The notes beneath the pieces are model-generated. The model saw nothing but the letters and a program-made list of their open reading frames with translations. It was not told where the DNA came from and made no database searches. The position numbers and the translations under genes were made by a program. Shown piece after piece: positions 29,630 through 40,924 of a stretch of 64,000 nucleotides of DNA (position 1 is its first letter; the number at the start of each line of letters is the position of its first letter). This DNA is from Bacteroidota bacterium (lineage in GTDB: Bacteria; Bacteroidota; Bacteroidia; Chitinophagales; Chitinophagaceae), in contig JAKQKY010000057.1 of NCBI GenBank assembly GCA_029560415.1, positions 1 through 64,000 on the forward strand. The letters are read 5' to 3'.

Positions 29630-30043
29630 ATGAACATTGCCATCATTAACGGTCCTAACCTGAACCTGCTTGGAAAAAGAGAAGTGGATATTTATGGTAC
29701 TGAATCATTCGATGTGTTCCTGGAAAAGTTGAAAGAAAAATTTCCGGCAGTTAACTTTTCCTTTTTTCAAAGCAATGTGGAAGGTGAATTGATCAACGAA
29801 CTCCAAAGAGTCGGGTTCAGTTACGAAGGCATCATCTTTAACCCCGGCGGGTACACGCATACGTCAGTAGCCATTGGAGATGCTGTGGCAGCCATCACAA
29901 CCCCGGTTGTAGAAGTACATATTTCCAACATCATGGGCAGGGAGGAGTTTCGCAAACTCTCGCATGTTTCCGGCAAAGCGGTTGGTGTGATCAGCGGATT
30001 GGGTTTAAAGGGGTATGAGCTGGCGGTCACCTATTTTTTATAA
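29630..30043 (+). CDS. aroQ: Type II 3-dehydroquinate dehydratase
   Basis: NGPNLNLLGKREVDIYG; FNPGGYTHTSVAI; EVHISN. Confidence 0.96.
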   Translation: MNIAIINGPNLNLLGKREVDIYGTESFDVFLEKLKEKFPAVNFSFFQSNVEGELINELQRVGFSYEGIIFNPGGYTHTSVAIGDAVAAITTPVVEVHISNIMGREEFRKLSHVSGKAVGVISGLGLKGYELAVTYFL

Positions 30044-30073
30044 TCAATATCACAAATAGTCTTCTCTTAAAGT

Positions 30074-32395
30074 TTAATGGGTGACCGTAAGGTTAAAGCC
30101 TCCTGTAACAGTCAACGTTGCTCCGGGTGAAATAGTCAATGTTCGAATGGTCGTATTTGAATTAAGTTGAACCGTGCCGGAATTGATGAGTACATCTGTA
30201 TTAGGATCGGGTACCTGGTTACAACTCCAGTTAGCTGGATTTTCCCAAAGATTGTTTATTGCGCCAGTCCATTTATTTACTATGCGGATCATGTGTGCTG
30301 ATCCTGTGAGCACATTGGTATTATTCTGAATGATACAGCGATACTTATAATTTGCGTACGATGATGGAATAGCCTGGATGGATAGCGTGTAAGAAGTAGC
30401 GCCCGAATAGATGCTGTTGTTTGACAAATTGGTATATCCTGCGCCTGTATTCAATTGCCACTGGTATGTATTTCCTGCGTTATTATTATCAGCATTAAAC
30501 GAAATGTTGGCATTGGCACAGATGGAATCGTTTGCTGTTGGGTTTCGCCTGAACGCCATCACACTGATTTTTGAGCCATTATTATTATCCGGAAAAGCGA
30601 TCATCGGGATATTGTTTTTATCTATCGCCAAAGAATTTATCTGGAAGACTTGTGTTGGCACAAATCCTCTTTTTCCTTTGTATTTCCAGTTCCCGTTCTC
30701 AAAATTCATTACAGTTCCGGATCGCTTGTATGAGTCATCCCTAAATGCCAGCACGGGTATATTCGCTGTATCAAAGGCAAGTGAAGTTGCAAATGAATGA
30801 CTATTGGTAAATCTTGGACTGCCAACATTAACCCAGGATCCAGCTACAAATTTAAAAACACTTATTCGCTCAAACCCATTATCATCCTGCATGCCTATAT
30901 AAGGTACGCCGGTTTTATCAATTGCAATGTCCGGGTAAAAGATTCCATTAAATCCTGTACTGATAAATTCCTGTCCAACTATTACCCAATTGCTGCCATC
31001 AAATTTTACAACGCTGGACATGTCAGATGAGCTGCCATTGTCATTTAAATTTGAATAATGAACATAAGGCGTATTGGTTAATTTATCAACTGCTATACTG
31101 ACTCCTCCATAATTTGTTTGACCAAAATTAGGGCTGCCCAACAAAGACCAGGCAGTGCCGTTAAATTTATAAACTGATATGAATTCACCAAAATTCGTAC
31201 TGGTTTCAAATGTATCCCTGGATGCGACGTAAATATTATTTGCTGCATCTTTGTCAATAGGAATACTTTCATATACGGATGTGCTTCCCAACCACGCAGC
31301 AAAGCCGGCTGTGCCCAACGTAACCCAACTGCTTCCATTAAATCTACGCACAGTTATGCGACCACCATTTGCTGAATCAACATAGGCAATAACGGGGTTA
31401 TTGGCATTGTCCATGATGATATTGGATTTACTGCATGAGCCTTCGGATGCAGCGTTACCAACGTCCTGCCAGGTATCCAGGTCGAGATCGTATTTTTTTA
31501 CTTTTGCTGCCCGGGTTATTCTATCTACATACACTACATAGGGAATATTATTTGAGCCACAGGCCAAATTCGTATAGTCTGCCTGGTTGGCTGAAAAACC
31601 TGCTCCGCCCAGGTAGTTCCATTGTGTATCGATCACAGGAGGGACAGGGATATAGGTAAAACCATCCAGTGAATCTGAGACAGCATCGGAAGCAGTCATT
31701 TTTAATTTTCCACTTGCTCCATAACTCACCCAGGCTTTCATAACGGTGTCGGATAATCGTGTTATAGAATCTGCAGGAACATTTCCAAATTTTACCGGCG
31801 AATAATTATATGTATTGACTATGTTGAAATTCCATCCTTTTATCGTGATCTCCGTTAATCCGGTTCCGGTTGTTGGGGTAAAAGAAGTTATCCTGGGTCC
31901 TTTTAAGGTCCATTTTTCATAGATCTGCCTGTCATAACCTGCCTGGCTTGTGGATCCGACAGCATATCCATAGTGCATGTAAAAGGTATGGGTAAGCGGA
32001 TCATACTTATTTGCGAAATTACTATGTGAGTATAGGCCCAGACCGGGCGGCGAGCTTTCAGGAAGAAATGTGAAGTTCCCTGGATTATCCAGTGTCATAA
32101 AACCACTGGCAGGTGTTTGGGGGGTATTTAATACAGGCGTCCAGTTAATTAAATCATTTGAGCTGTTAATTTCAAACTGAACTGTATAAATCGTCGTGGT
32201 CATAAAGTCCCCTACATTAATTTCATACCGGTTGGGCCCAACCTGGGTGAGGGTTTTAGTTAAATCAAGGTCTCTGGAAACGGTAGGATGAAAAAAATGG
32301 CCGTTTACATAATAGGTCCCCGAATAATTTGCCTGTGCATTGGAAAATAATGTAATTGATAAGAATAATACTAATGGAAATATACACTTTTTCAT
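30074..32395 (-). CDS. Secreted protein with IPT/TIG-like and beta-propeller-like regions
   Basis: Signal peptide; RITSFTPTTGTGLTEITIKGWNF (IPT/TIG-like); repeated Asp/Trp-rich propeller-like segments. Confidence 0.65.
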   Translation of the reverse strand: MKKCIFPLVLFLSITLFSNAQANYSGTYYVNGHFFHPTVSRDLDLTKTLTQVGPNRYEINVGDFMTTTIYTVQFEINSSNDLINWTPVLNTPQTPASGFMTLDNPGNFTFLPESSPPGLGLYSHSNFANKYDPLTHTFYMHYGYAVGSTSQAGYDRQIYEKWTLKGPRITSFTPTTGTGLTEITIKGWNFNIVNTYNYSPVKFGNVPADSITRLSDTVMKAWVSYGASGKLKMTASDAVSDSLDGFTYIPVPPVIDTQWNYLGGAGFSANQADYTNLACGSNNIPYVVYVDRITRAAKVKKYDLDLDTWQDVGNAASEGSCSKSNIIMDNANNPVIAYVDSANGGRITVRRFNGSSWVTLGTAGFAAWLGSTSVYESIPIDKDAANNIYVASRDTFETSTNFGEFISVYKFNGTAWSLLGSPNFGQTNYGGVSIAVDKLTNTPYVHYSNLNDNGSSSDMSSVVKFDGSNWVIVGQEFISTGFNGIFYPDIAIDKTGVPYIGMQDDNGFERISVFKFVAGSWVNVGSPRFTNSHSFATSLAFDTANIPVLAFRDDSYKRSGTVMNFENGNWKYKGKRGFVPTQVFQINSLAIDKNNIPMIAFPDNNNGSKISVMAFRRNPTANDSICANANISFNADNNNAGNTYQWQLNTGAGYTNLSNNSIYSGATSYTLSIQAIPSSYANYKYRCIIQNNTNVLTGSAHMIRIVNKWTGAINNLWENPANWSCNQVPDPNTDVLINSGTVQLNSNTTIRTLTISPGATLTVTGGFNLTVTH

Positions 32396-32522
32396 GAACG
32401 TAGGGATTAATAAACGTATATATTAAAAATAGTGTTATTAACCCGGACTACAAGGTTATTCTGAAAAAGTTACAATCTTTTTCTTGATTTCTATATGCAA
32501 AACATTCCTGCGAGCTGCTGCC

Positions 32523-34640
32523 TTATAACTTCCATTTTTTAATAAGCGACCGAACTTCTTTTTTGAACAGATCTGATTTTTTCATCTGCTCCTGGATAAA
32601 GCTATTGTCTTCCAGCCTGCCGATTACTTTGATCATTTCTTCGTTGTTTTCATACACCATTTTCCGGTAGGGATTGCTGTAATCTTTTTCGCGGGCCTCA
32701 TAAATGCCGTTTGTCATCCAGTCGTTCGTACTCATGGTTTTGAGCAGGATATCTTTGAAAAGTGTTGCCGTGAATTGTTTGGAGGTAATGTTCAATACTT
32801 CCAGCAGGCTGGTATAAGCATGGTTTAATTTATCATTCTCATACTGGTTGCCCATTGATTCGTAAAAATGATGAATGTCGTCCCAGCTTTTTATTTTTCC
32901 CGATTTCACCGAGCGTTTCATTTGCTGCATTTTTTCTTCAGCAATGAGCTGGCCACCAATGTTTAGCCACTTGCTCCTGCTGATCTTTGCAGAAAGTGTT
33001 TTTTTGAAAGTATCGAAATCAGCAGGTTTGATTGATGCAATATGATTGAGCAGGTTCCTGCATCCATACAATTGGATCATCTCCCTGAATACAGCTGTTG
33101 ATTGCGGTAATTTCGTAAGCACGGTTGGCCTGCCGGTATTTTCCCAGCCTGTAACAGTTGCTTCTCCTTTTTCGTTGGGCACTAATTTTTTAAAAAGGTC
33201 CAGCGCATCAAAGATCTCATTGACGGTATCTGGCGCCAGGTAATCGTATTCGATGTGTTGTGTCTTCTGTGTTCTCTTATCACGATCCTTGTACTTCGAT
33301 GCGTTGCGGGCGAGGGCATACATGTTATACATGAACCAATAGGCCGGCATGATCAACAAACGATTGTTGGTAACGTCGTTGCTTACCAGCGAAAAAGGAA
33401 TGGGAATGTTCAGCTCCGATGGAAAGTCGCCCTTGGCTATGATGGTAAACGAGGCAAATTTGGAATTATGTTTTAGGCTCACGCATAAGCCGGGCCAAAA
33501 GCCTCTGCCGGCAACGATCTCGCCATCTGCACTGCGGCTATTGTGGTTGCTGCCGATGGTTGCCCCAGCAGCAATATTGCTTTGTCCCATCACCAATGAT
33601 GCACACAGGAATGAGTTGTTATGATGTTGTTCGTGTGCAGGAAAGATCAGTGAATTCAATACTTCGCAACAGGAAATAGTAGAGTTGTTGCCGAGGTATG
33701 AATTGATGAGCCTAGCACCGTATTTTAATTGAGAATGAGAAGCGGTGATAAAACGAACGGCTTTTACGCCATAAAAAATCCGGCATCCAAACCCAACAAT
33801 GCCATTCACCAGTTCGCAACCTTCACCGATCTGTGAGGTACGGTCGGCATCACTATTAATGGTAATATTCTTGAGTTTGTTGGCACCCTTGATGTAGGCA
33901 TCGGAACCGATCCAGGTGTCTTTGATGATGCGGCAGTTTTTTATAACCGTGCGTTCACCAATCTTGCCATAATAACCACGTTGCCGATCGAATTTTAGCT
34001 CCGTGAATTCTTTAAATTTTTCCAGGAGGGCTTCATCATCCCGGTATTTGCTCCACATATACACATCGCCGGCCAGCATGCCATTGAATGGTACGATTGG
34101 GCGGCCGCCGTTTTCATTACATACTTCTATCTTCATGCGAAGTTTTTCATCTTCACCTTCTTTCAAAATTCCATTCCCGAATTTGGAATGATCTGTAGTG
34201 GCCAGTTCGTTCACATTGGCGATCATCACATCGTTTCCGATGATGTAATGACTCATGTAATTCACATTATCGATGCATACATCATTTCCAAGATCGCAAC
34301 TGATGATGGTGCTGTTGTATATGCCAACAGCCATTCGGAAATTATGAAATTCGTGGTAAAGGGGCTGCAGGCTACCGATGCGAACAAGGCCGAAGAATTT
34401 ACAGTTTTTCACCAGGTTTGCATTGAAGCCTTTGGTAACCTGTACCATTTTCCAGTTATCGGAACTGTTCCTGTTGGCGATGAGTGTGTCTATTTCGGCG
34501 GAGGTGAGTGCCCGGTATTTTACATTGTTCCGGTTTTGTTTAAACCGGAGATGGTATTCGTCCTTACCTTTTGGAATGTATTTTTTGTCGATGAAATTAT
34601 AGCCTATTTCCCCTACCGGATGGGTTTGAATGATGTTCAT
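32523..34640 (-). CDS. DUF4954-like protein with left-handed beta-helix-type repeats
   Basis: 705 aa; hexapeptide-like I.N..IG.D..I repeats across the N-terminal part. Confidence 0.7.
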   Translation of the reverse strand: MNIIQTHPVGEIGYNFIDKKYIPKGKDEYHLRFKQNRNNVKYRALTSAEIDTLIANRNSSDNWKMVQVTKGFNANLVKNCKFFGLVRIGSLQPLYHEFHNFRMAVGIYNSTIISCDLGNDVCIDNVNYMSHYIIGNDVMIANVNELATTDHSKFGNGILKEGEDEKLRMKIEVCNENGGRPIVPFNGMLAGDVYMWSKYRDDEALLEKFKEFTELKFDRQRGYYGKIGERTVIKNCRIIKDTWIGSDAYIKGANKLKNITINSDADRTSQIGEGCELVNGIVGFGCRIFYGVKAVRFITASHSQLKYGARLINSYLGNNSTISCCEVLNSLIFPAHEQHHNNSFLCASLVMGQSNIAAGATIGSNHNSRSADGEIVAGRGFWPGLCVSLKHNSKFASFTIIAKGDFPSELNIPIPFSLVSNDVTNNRLLIMPAYWFMYNMYALARNASKYKDRDKRTQKTQHIEYDYLAPDTVNEIFDALDLFKKLVPNEKGEATVTGWENTGRPTVLTKLPQSTAVFREMIQLYGCRNLLNHIASIKPADFDTFKKTLSAKISRSKWLNIGGQLIAEEKMQQMKRSVKSGKIKSWDDIHHFYESMGNQYENDKLNHAYTSLLEVLNITSKQFTATLFKDILLKTMSTNDWMTNGIYEAREKDYSNPYRKMVYENNEEMIKVIGRLEDNSFIQEQMKKSDLFKKEVRSLIKKWKL

Positions 34641-34790
34641 GCAGTTTATGAATAATTAATGATTGGATGGCGAACGAATAAAAATATTCACCCGCTTTTC
34701 ATGTGCTGATCATCCTTCAAGTTAATAAGGAAAATTGACATACAAACAATATCCAGGATAACATTATTCAGGATATTTTGGTTGTTGAAC

Positions 34791-36632
34791 TTATTCTACT
34801 GTTACACTTTTCGCAAGGTTACGCGGCTTATCCACGTCGATGCCTTTTGCCGTGCCTACATAATAAGAAAGCAATTGCAGCGGTATTACGGTGAGTATTG
34901 GTGCAATGAGTTCATCTGCCGGGGGTATTTCAAAATAATGATCACTGAGGCCTGGCGTAACATCATCTCCTTCTGTTATGATAGAAATGATCTTTCCTTT
35001 CCTGGCTTTGATTTCCTGCATATTGCTTACGATCTTTTCATGATAAAGATCTTTGGTTGCAATAAAAACCACGGGGAGGGTTTCGTCTACTAAAGCGATC
35101 GGGCCATGCTTCATTTCAGCTGCAGGGTAACCTTCAGCATGTATATAGGAAATTTCTTTCAGCTTCAGGGCGCCTTCGAGTGCAACCGGGAAATTATAAC
35201 CTCTTCCGAGGAACAGGAAGTCGGAGGCATCTTTATAATGCTCTGCGATCTTACGTATGTCTTCAGCATTCTTTAAAATGGATTCAACTTTTTCCGGAAT
35301 ATCCTGTAGTTCGTTCAACAGGCCCAGGTAACGTTCGTTGCTGATGCTGCCTTTTTCTTTGGCAATCTTCAGTGCCATCATGCTTAAAACGGTCAACTGC
35401 CCTGTAAATGCTTTTGTAGAAGCAACACCGATTTCCGGGCCCGCATGCGTATAAGCGCCAGCGTGAGAAATACGGGCGATGGAAGAACCTACTGCGTTCA
35501 CGATACCGAATATGAATGCACCGTTTTCCTTGGCTTTTTCCAAAGCCACCAGGGTATCGGCGGTTTCCCCGCTCTGCGATATGGCGATGATCACATCACC
35601 CTTGTTAACAATCGGGTTGCGATACCTGAATTCTGATGCATATTCCACTTCTACGGGTATACGGCACAGTTCTTCAATGATATATTCGGCAACAAGCCCG
35701 GCATGCCAGCTGGTTCCGCAGGCGATGATCATAATGCGGCTTGCATTCTTAAGTTGTTCTATATTTTCTTCAACACCGCTCATCGTGATGGTGCCGGCAG
35801 CAGCGTCTAAACGTCCGCGTAAGCAATCGTAAATGGTACTGGGTTGTTCAAAAATTTCTTTGATCATAAAATGATCATATCCGCCTTTTTCAATGGCGGC
35901 CAGTTCCATATCAAGCTTGGTGATATAAGGCGTAATGGTTTCGTTCCCGATATTTTTCAGGATCAGTTCATCTGGTTTAACGATGGCCAGTTCATAATCG
36001 TTTACATAAACCACTTCCTTGGTGTATTCTATGATGGGTGATGCATCGCTGGCCAGGAAATGTTCTCCTTTGCCAATGCCGATCACCAACGGGCTGCCTT
36101 TACGGGCGGCTATGATGGTATGAGGATCGTTCTGATCTACCAGCAAAATGCAATAAGCACCGCTTACCCTTTTCAGGGCAATGCGTAGGGCTTCTTCCAG
36201 GCTACCGTTGTTGTTGTTTTTCTGGATGTCTTCAATGAAATTCAGCAATACTTCTGTATCGGTATCGCTGGTGAAAGTATAGCCTTTGTTCAAAAGTTCT
36301 TTTTTGATTTGGGCATAGTTTTCAATGATGCCATTGTGAATGATGGCGAGCCTGCCACTGGCTGAGGAGTGTGGATGAGCATTGCGGTCGCTTGGTTCGC
36401 CATGGGTAGCCCAACGTGTATGCCCGATGCCAATATTGGCTTCAACATCTTTCCCTATCAGGAGTTCTTCCAATTCGGCCACTTTACCTTTTTTCTTAAA
36501 TACTTTCAGTTTGCCACCGTTCATCAGGGCAACGCCACTGCTGTCGTAACCCCTGTATTCGAGCCTTTTTAAGCCTTTCAAAATAACCGGGTAAGCCTGT
36601 CGTGGGCCGGTGTAACCTACAATTCCGCACAT
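34791..36632 (-). CDS. glmS: Glutamine-fructose-6-phosphate aminotransferase (isomerizing)
   Basis: MCGIVGYTG; SIS domains ISQSGETADTL; C-terminal KSVTVE. Confidence 0.97.
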   Translation of the reverse strand: MCGIVGYTGPRQAYPVILKGLKRLEYRGYDSSGVALMNGGKLKVFKKKGKVAELEELLIGKDVEANIGIGHTRWATHGEPSDRNAHPHSSASGRLAIIHNGIIENYAQIKKELLNKGYTFTSDTDTEVLLNFIEDIQKNNNNGSLEEALRIALKRVSGAYCILLVDQNDPHTIIAARKGSPLVIGIGKGEHFLASDASPIIEYTKEVVYVNDYELAIVKPDELILKNIGNETITPYITKLDMELAAIEKGGYDHFMIKEIFEQPSTIYDCLRGRLDAAAGTITMSGVEENIEQLKNASRIMIIACGTSWHAGLVAEYIIEELCRIPVEVEYASEFRYRNPIVNKGDVIIAISQSGETADTLVALEKAKENGAFIFGIVNAVGSSIARISHAGAYTHAGPEIGVASTKAFTGQLTVLSMMALKIAKEKGSISNERYLGLLNELQDIPEKVESILKNAEDIRKIAEHYKDASDFLFLGRGYNFPVALEGALKLKEISYIHAEGYPAAEMKHGPIALVDETLPVVFIATKDLYHEKIVSNMQEIKARKGKIISIITEGDDVTPGLSDHYFEIPPADELIAPILTVIPLQLLSYYVGTAKGIDVDKPRNLAKSVTVE

Positions 36633-36900
36633 ATGGTAATGATTTAATTATTTAAATGATCCGGCTGAAGTGCGCTCTTTAGCTTCATGTTATCATCCTA
36701 CTGGCATGTACAGGATGAAAGCTTGTACTTCAGGTCATTATAGAGCCATTAAACGAAGCAGCCGTTGAGATATTGCTGGCGCAAATTAATGAATTTGTTC
36801 TCAATATGAAATGTTAAGTTAGAAGAGGTCAGATTTTGGAGATTTTTGCCTGAGATCCGGGGAAAACCACAGATTTTGATGTTGAATGTTGGTCTGACCA

Positions 36901-38292
36901 CTATAACAAAATACCCTTCAAAAACATGTAGGCAACCGAAAAATAAATGACAATTCCTGTAACATCCACCAGCGTAGCCACAAAAGGCGCAGAAGACGCT
37001 GCCGGATCGAGTTTCAGCCGTTTTAAGATGATCGGCAGCATGGACCCCATCAGGCTTCCCCACAATACAATACCGATCAGGGAAAAGAAGATCGTTGCCG
37101 CCACCAGGTTCCAGTAAATGCCATAATCGAAAATGTGCAGATTCTGCCATAAAAAGATCCGTAGAAAGCCGATGCTGCCCAGGATAACCCCCAGCAAAAG
37201 GCCCGAGATCAGTTCCCGTCGCATAACTTTCCACCAGTCTTCAATGGTTAGCTCTCCCAGTGCCATGGCCTGGATGATGAGGGTGGAAGCCTGCGATCCG
37301 CTGTTACCGCCGCTACTCATGATGAGTGGGATGAACAATGCCAATACGGTAGCAGCTTCAATTTCGTGCTGGAAATATTGCATGGCCGTTGCGGTAAGCA
37401 TTTCTCCCAAAAACAGCAATACCAGCCATCCGGCCCTTTTTTTAACCAGTTTGATGATGCTGATATCGAGGTAAGGTTCGTCAAGCGCTTCGGTACCCCC
37501 GATCTTTTGTATATCCTCACTGAATTCTTCCTGGGCAACCCACAGCACGTCATCAATGGTCACGATCCCCAACAGGATATTATTATCATCTATAACGGGT
37601 AAGGCTACCCGGTTATTCATTTTAAAGGCTTCGTTGGCCAGCTCCTGGTCGTCGTTCACTCTTAAGGAAATGAAGCGGTCATCCATCAGTTCATTTACTT
37701 TTACTTCGGGAGAAGCCAGGATAAAATCGCGGATCCTGATATCATCGAGCAATTCACCTTTTTGGTTAATTACATAGATCACATCAATGGTTTCGGTATT
37801 GGTTCCGAACCTGCGGATGGTTTCCAATACTTCCTTTACTGTGTTGTACTCATACACATACACATAATCGGGTGTCATCAGCCTGCCCACGCTGTTTTCG
37901 GGATAACCCAGGAGTTCCAGGGTTACTTTTCTTTCTTCGGGGTCAAGTGTTTTGATAAGTTCTCTAACGGTGCCGGTTGGTAGTTCTTCTAAAAAGTCTA
38001 CGCGGTCATCAGCCGGTAACTCATTCAATAACTCGGCCGATTTAAAAGCCGGTAGATTTTTTATGATGCGTTTCTGTTCACCCAGGTCCAGGATTTTGAA
38101 AACACTGGCAGCCCTGTGAATGGAAAGATGTGAAATGATCTGGGTCTCAAAATCCTGATTTTCATAGATGAGGTTGGCCACGTCACTTATATTCTGGTTA
38201 TTCAGGAATTCCTGGATAGCCAGTTTGTCTTCGGAAGCGATCACCTCTTCGAACTGATTTTGCAGCGATATGTCTTCCATTTCCAACGACAT
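36901..38292 (-). CDS. mgtE: Magnesium transporter MgtE
   Basis: MgtE_N, CBS pair, GGNSGSQASTLIIQAMALGE. Confidence 0.95.
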   Translation of the reverse strand: MSLEMEDISLQNQFEEVIASEDKLAIQEFLNNQNISDVANLIYENQDFETQIISHLSIHRAASVFKILDLGEQKRIIKNLPAFKSAELLNELPADDRVDFLEELPTGTVRELIKTLDPEERKVTLELLGYPENSVGRLMTPDYVYVYEYNTVKEVLETIRRFGTNTETIDVIYVINQKGELLDDIRIRDFILASPEVKVNELMDDRFISLRVNDDQELANEAFKMNNRVALPVIDDNNILLGIVTIDDVLWVAQEEFSEDIQKIGGTEALDEPYLDISIIKLVKKRAGWLVLLFLGEMLTATAMQYFQHEIEAATVLALFIPLIMSSGGNSGSQASTLIIQAMALGELTIEDWWKVMRRELISGLLLGVILGSIGFLRIFLWQNLHIFDYGIYWNLVAATIFFSLIGIVLWGSLMGSMLPIILKRLKLDPAASSAPFVATLVDVTGIVIYFSVAYMFLKGILL

Positions 38293-38356
38293 CAGCAGAT
38301 TCTTATTATTTTCGTTTGCGTTCGCAATTTACCTCATTTAATTTTAATGAATTGTT

Positions 38357-38746
38357 ATGATAAATCCCTGTTTACAAGTGGCTCAAACGGAAAAAAAAGG
38401 CAGGGCCGTTTTCACCGACAAAAGAATAGCGGCGGGCACCGTAGTAGAAATTTCTCCTGTTATTGTAATGCCGGCTTCAGATCGTAAACTTCTTGATCAA
38501 ACCCTGCTGCATGACTATATTTTTGAATGGGGTAACACGAAGAAACAATGTTGCATGGCACTGGGTTTAATTCCGATCTACAACCATAGCTATACCAGCA
38601 ATTGCGAATATTTTATGGATTTTGATGAACAAACCATCTTTGTAAAAACGGTGAGGGATATCCGAAAAGGAGAGGAGCTAACCATTAATTACAATGGCGA
38701 CTGGAATGATGTTAAAAAAGTTTGGTTTGATGTACTGGGAGATTAG
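38357..38746 (+). CDS. SET domain-containing protein (putative protein-lysine methyltransferase)
   Basis: GRAVFTDKRIAAGTVVEISPVIV; YNHSYTSNCEY; RDIRKGEELTINYNGDW. Confidence 0.85.
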   Translation: MINPCLQVAQTEKKGRAVFTDKRIAAGTVVEISPVIVMPASDRKLLDQTLLHDYIFEWGNTKKQCCMALGLIPIYNHSYTSNCEYFMDFDEQTIFVKTVRDIRKGEELTINYNGDWNDVKKVWFDVLGD

Positions 38747-38986
38747 TTTAGAAATGCAGCATTCATTCATACGTTATTCTACCAGCATCACTACAACCAA
38801 GTGACACCGGGAAGGATGAAATTTAAATTTCCCTATATTATACAATATGATTATTTTCATTTTCCCAAACTAATTTTAAACGATCCGTTTAAGGCCCATA
38901 TGAGAAATAAAAGCATTACAGGCGCTAACAGCCTGTATTCCAATCCAGGCAAAAACCTGTACTCCATTTCATCTTATTTATCAATT

Positions 38987-40915
38987 ATGCCAATGCGGTT
39001 GTTCATGCTATGCATATTGGTAGCAGGCAATAGCTTAACGTTATCTGCACAGTTGGATGATGATGTGAATACAGCTGTAACTTATGGTAAAAAATTCAAG
39101 GAAGATGACATCCTGTGCACATCAGGTTACCAGTACTTCACCTTTGATAAGGGGAAAAATGCCCTCGGCGATAAGGTCGTGGTTGTTCAGGAAGATGCGG
39201 AGTATGAATTTTTATCGTTGAAACAATTTTCCAGCATGACCTATGCCGAGTATTACAATAAATTCATCGAGATAAAAACATTTAAGCGGGCTGTCAAATA
39301 CGGAAGTAAATATGTGGTTTCCGAAAGATCTGGCATTGATCGGTCGGTTACAGATGATGGGATTTTCTTTGATGACAGCCGGGTTCAGTTTTACCCGATA
39401 CGCTTCAACCAGAAAGGGGCCATGTCACGGATCACCGTTAAAAAAGTATACGCTGATGGCAAGTATCTTACCCGGTTATTTTTTCATTCTTCTTACCCGA
39501 TCAAAGAACAGGTCATCGAATTTAAAGTGCCCGATTGGTTATCCGTTGATTTTAAACGAATGAATTTTGATGGGGCCAAAGTGGAAGTGCAGGAAACTAA
39601 AAAAGGTGGCTATACCAATTATGTGTTCATCATGAAGGATATCCCTGCATATAAGTCTGAATACAGGCGCATTGGCCGGGCCTATACGGATCCGCATATC
39701 ATCATCCAGATCAAATCATTTATGAGTAAAGGAGATGAATTGAAAGGTTTTGATAAAACAGATGATGTATATGCCTGGAATAACCGTTTATATGAAATGG
39801 CAGGCAATGAAAATGAAACTTTGAAAACCCAGTTAGCTAAGATCACGCAGGGGAAAACGGCAGACCTGGATAAGATCAAAGCGATTTATTACTGGGTACA
39901 GGACAATATCCGGTACATTGCTTATGAGAATGGATATTCGGGTTATATTCCCGCTTCGGCCCAGGATGTACTTTCCAAAAAATATGGTGATTGCAAAGGC
40001 ATGGCCAACCTGCTTACTGAATTTTTAAAGATGGCCGGATATGATGCACGTTTTACCTGGATCGGCACCAGGATGCTGCCTTATTCACAATCATTACCGG
40101 CACTATGTGTAAATAACCACGCGATCTGTGCGTTGTACTTTGGTGGAAAAACTTATTACCTCGATGGTACGGAAAACTATGGACCTTTTGGGGAAGATGC
40201 ATACCGCATTCAAGGCAAAGAAGTAATGATTGCTAACGGCAATAAGTTTGAGATCAAGACTGTGCCAATGCTTACCCCGGCTGATAATAAAATACTCACC
40301 AAAGCCGATTTTGTACTCGCCGGAGAAACATTGAACGGTACAGTGAAAGTAACACTTACCGGTAACCAGCGTACCGAATTTCATCAGTCTTACCAGATAC
40401 TTCCCAGCACTAACAAAGAAAAATACCTGAATAATTATATCGAATTCGGAAACGATAATATGGTAGCTACCAATATTAAAACTTCGGATCTGGGTAACCG
40501 TGAGTTGCCGGTATCCATTGAAGGAAATGTTGATCTTTCCAATACGGTAAACACCATCAGTGGAGACAAGTATGTTGGGGTAGATTTTTTCCCTAAATCG
40601 CTCGACCGATATGTTCCCGATGAAAAGCGAATAGAAGGTTACGACCTGGATGAAGTGATCAAATTCGAAGATGAAATATCCCTTTCAGTTCCTGCTGATA
40701 AAAAATTCATTGACAAGCCTGAAAATCTTGAGCTTGTATATGATGGGTACGAATTCAAGGGTGAGTATATTCTTAACGGAAATAAAATGACCTTAAAGAA
40801 AGAGCTTTCTATAAAAAATGGCATCATCAAAAAAACGGATTTCCCGAATTGGACGAAATTCATCAATGCCATTAAAGAATTCAATCAATACCTGTTAAGT
40901 ATTACGAATAAATAA
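38987..40915 (+). CDS. DUF3857/transglutaminase-like secreted protein
   Basis: ATG 38987 begins a signal peptide (MPMRLFMLCILVAGNSLTLSAQ); YYWVQDNIRYIAYE...KYGDCKGMANLL...NNHAICAL...YYLDGTE. Confidence 0.8.
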   Translation: MPMRLFMLCILVAGNSLTLSAQLDDDVNTAVTYGKKFKEDDILCTSGYQYFTFDKGKNALGDKVVVVQEDAEYEFLSLKQFSSMTYAEYYNKFIEIKTFKRAVKYGSKYVVSERSGIDRSVTDDGIFFDDSRVQFYPIRFNQKGAMSRITVKKVYADGKYLTRLFFHSSYPIKEQVIEFKVPDWLSVDFKRMNFDGAKVEVQETKKGGYTNYVFIMKDIPAYKSEYRRIGRAYTDPHIIIQIKSFMSKGDELKGFDKTDDVYAWNNRLYEMAGNENETLKTQLAKITQGKTADLDKIKAIYYWVQDNIRYIAYENGYSGYIPASAQDVLSKKYGDCKGMANLLTEFLKMAGYDARFTWIGTRMLPYSQSLPALCVNNHAICALYFGGKTYYLDGTENYGPFGEDAYRIQGKEVMIANGNKFEIKTVPMLTPADNKILTKADFVLAGETLNGTVKVTLTGNQRTEFHQSYQILPSTNKEKYLNNYIEFGNDNMVATNIKTSDLGNRELPVSIEGNVDLSNTVNTISGDKYVGVDFFPKSLDRYVPDEKRIEGYDLDEVIKFEDEISLSVPADKKFIDKPENLELVYDGYEFKGEYILNGNKMTLKKELSIKNGIIKKTDFPNWTKFINAIKEFNQYLLSITNK

Positions 40916-40924
40916 TCACTTACA

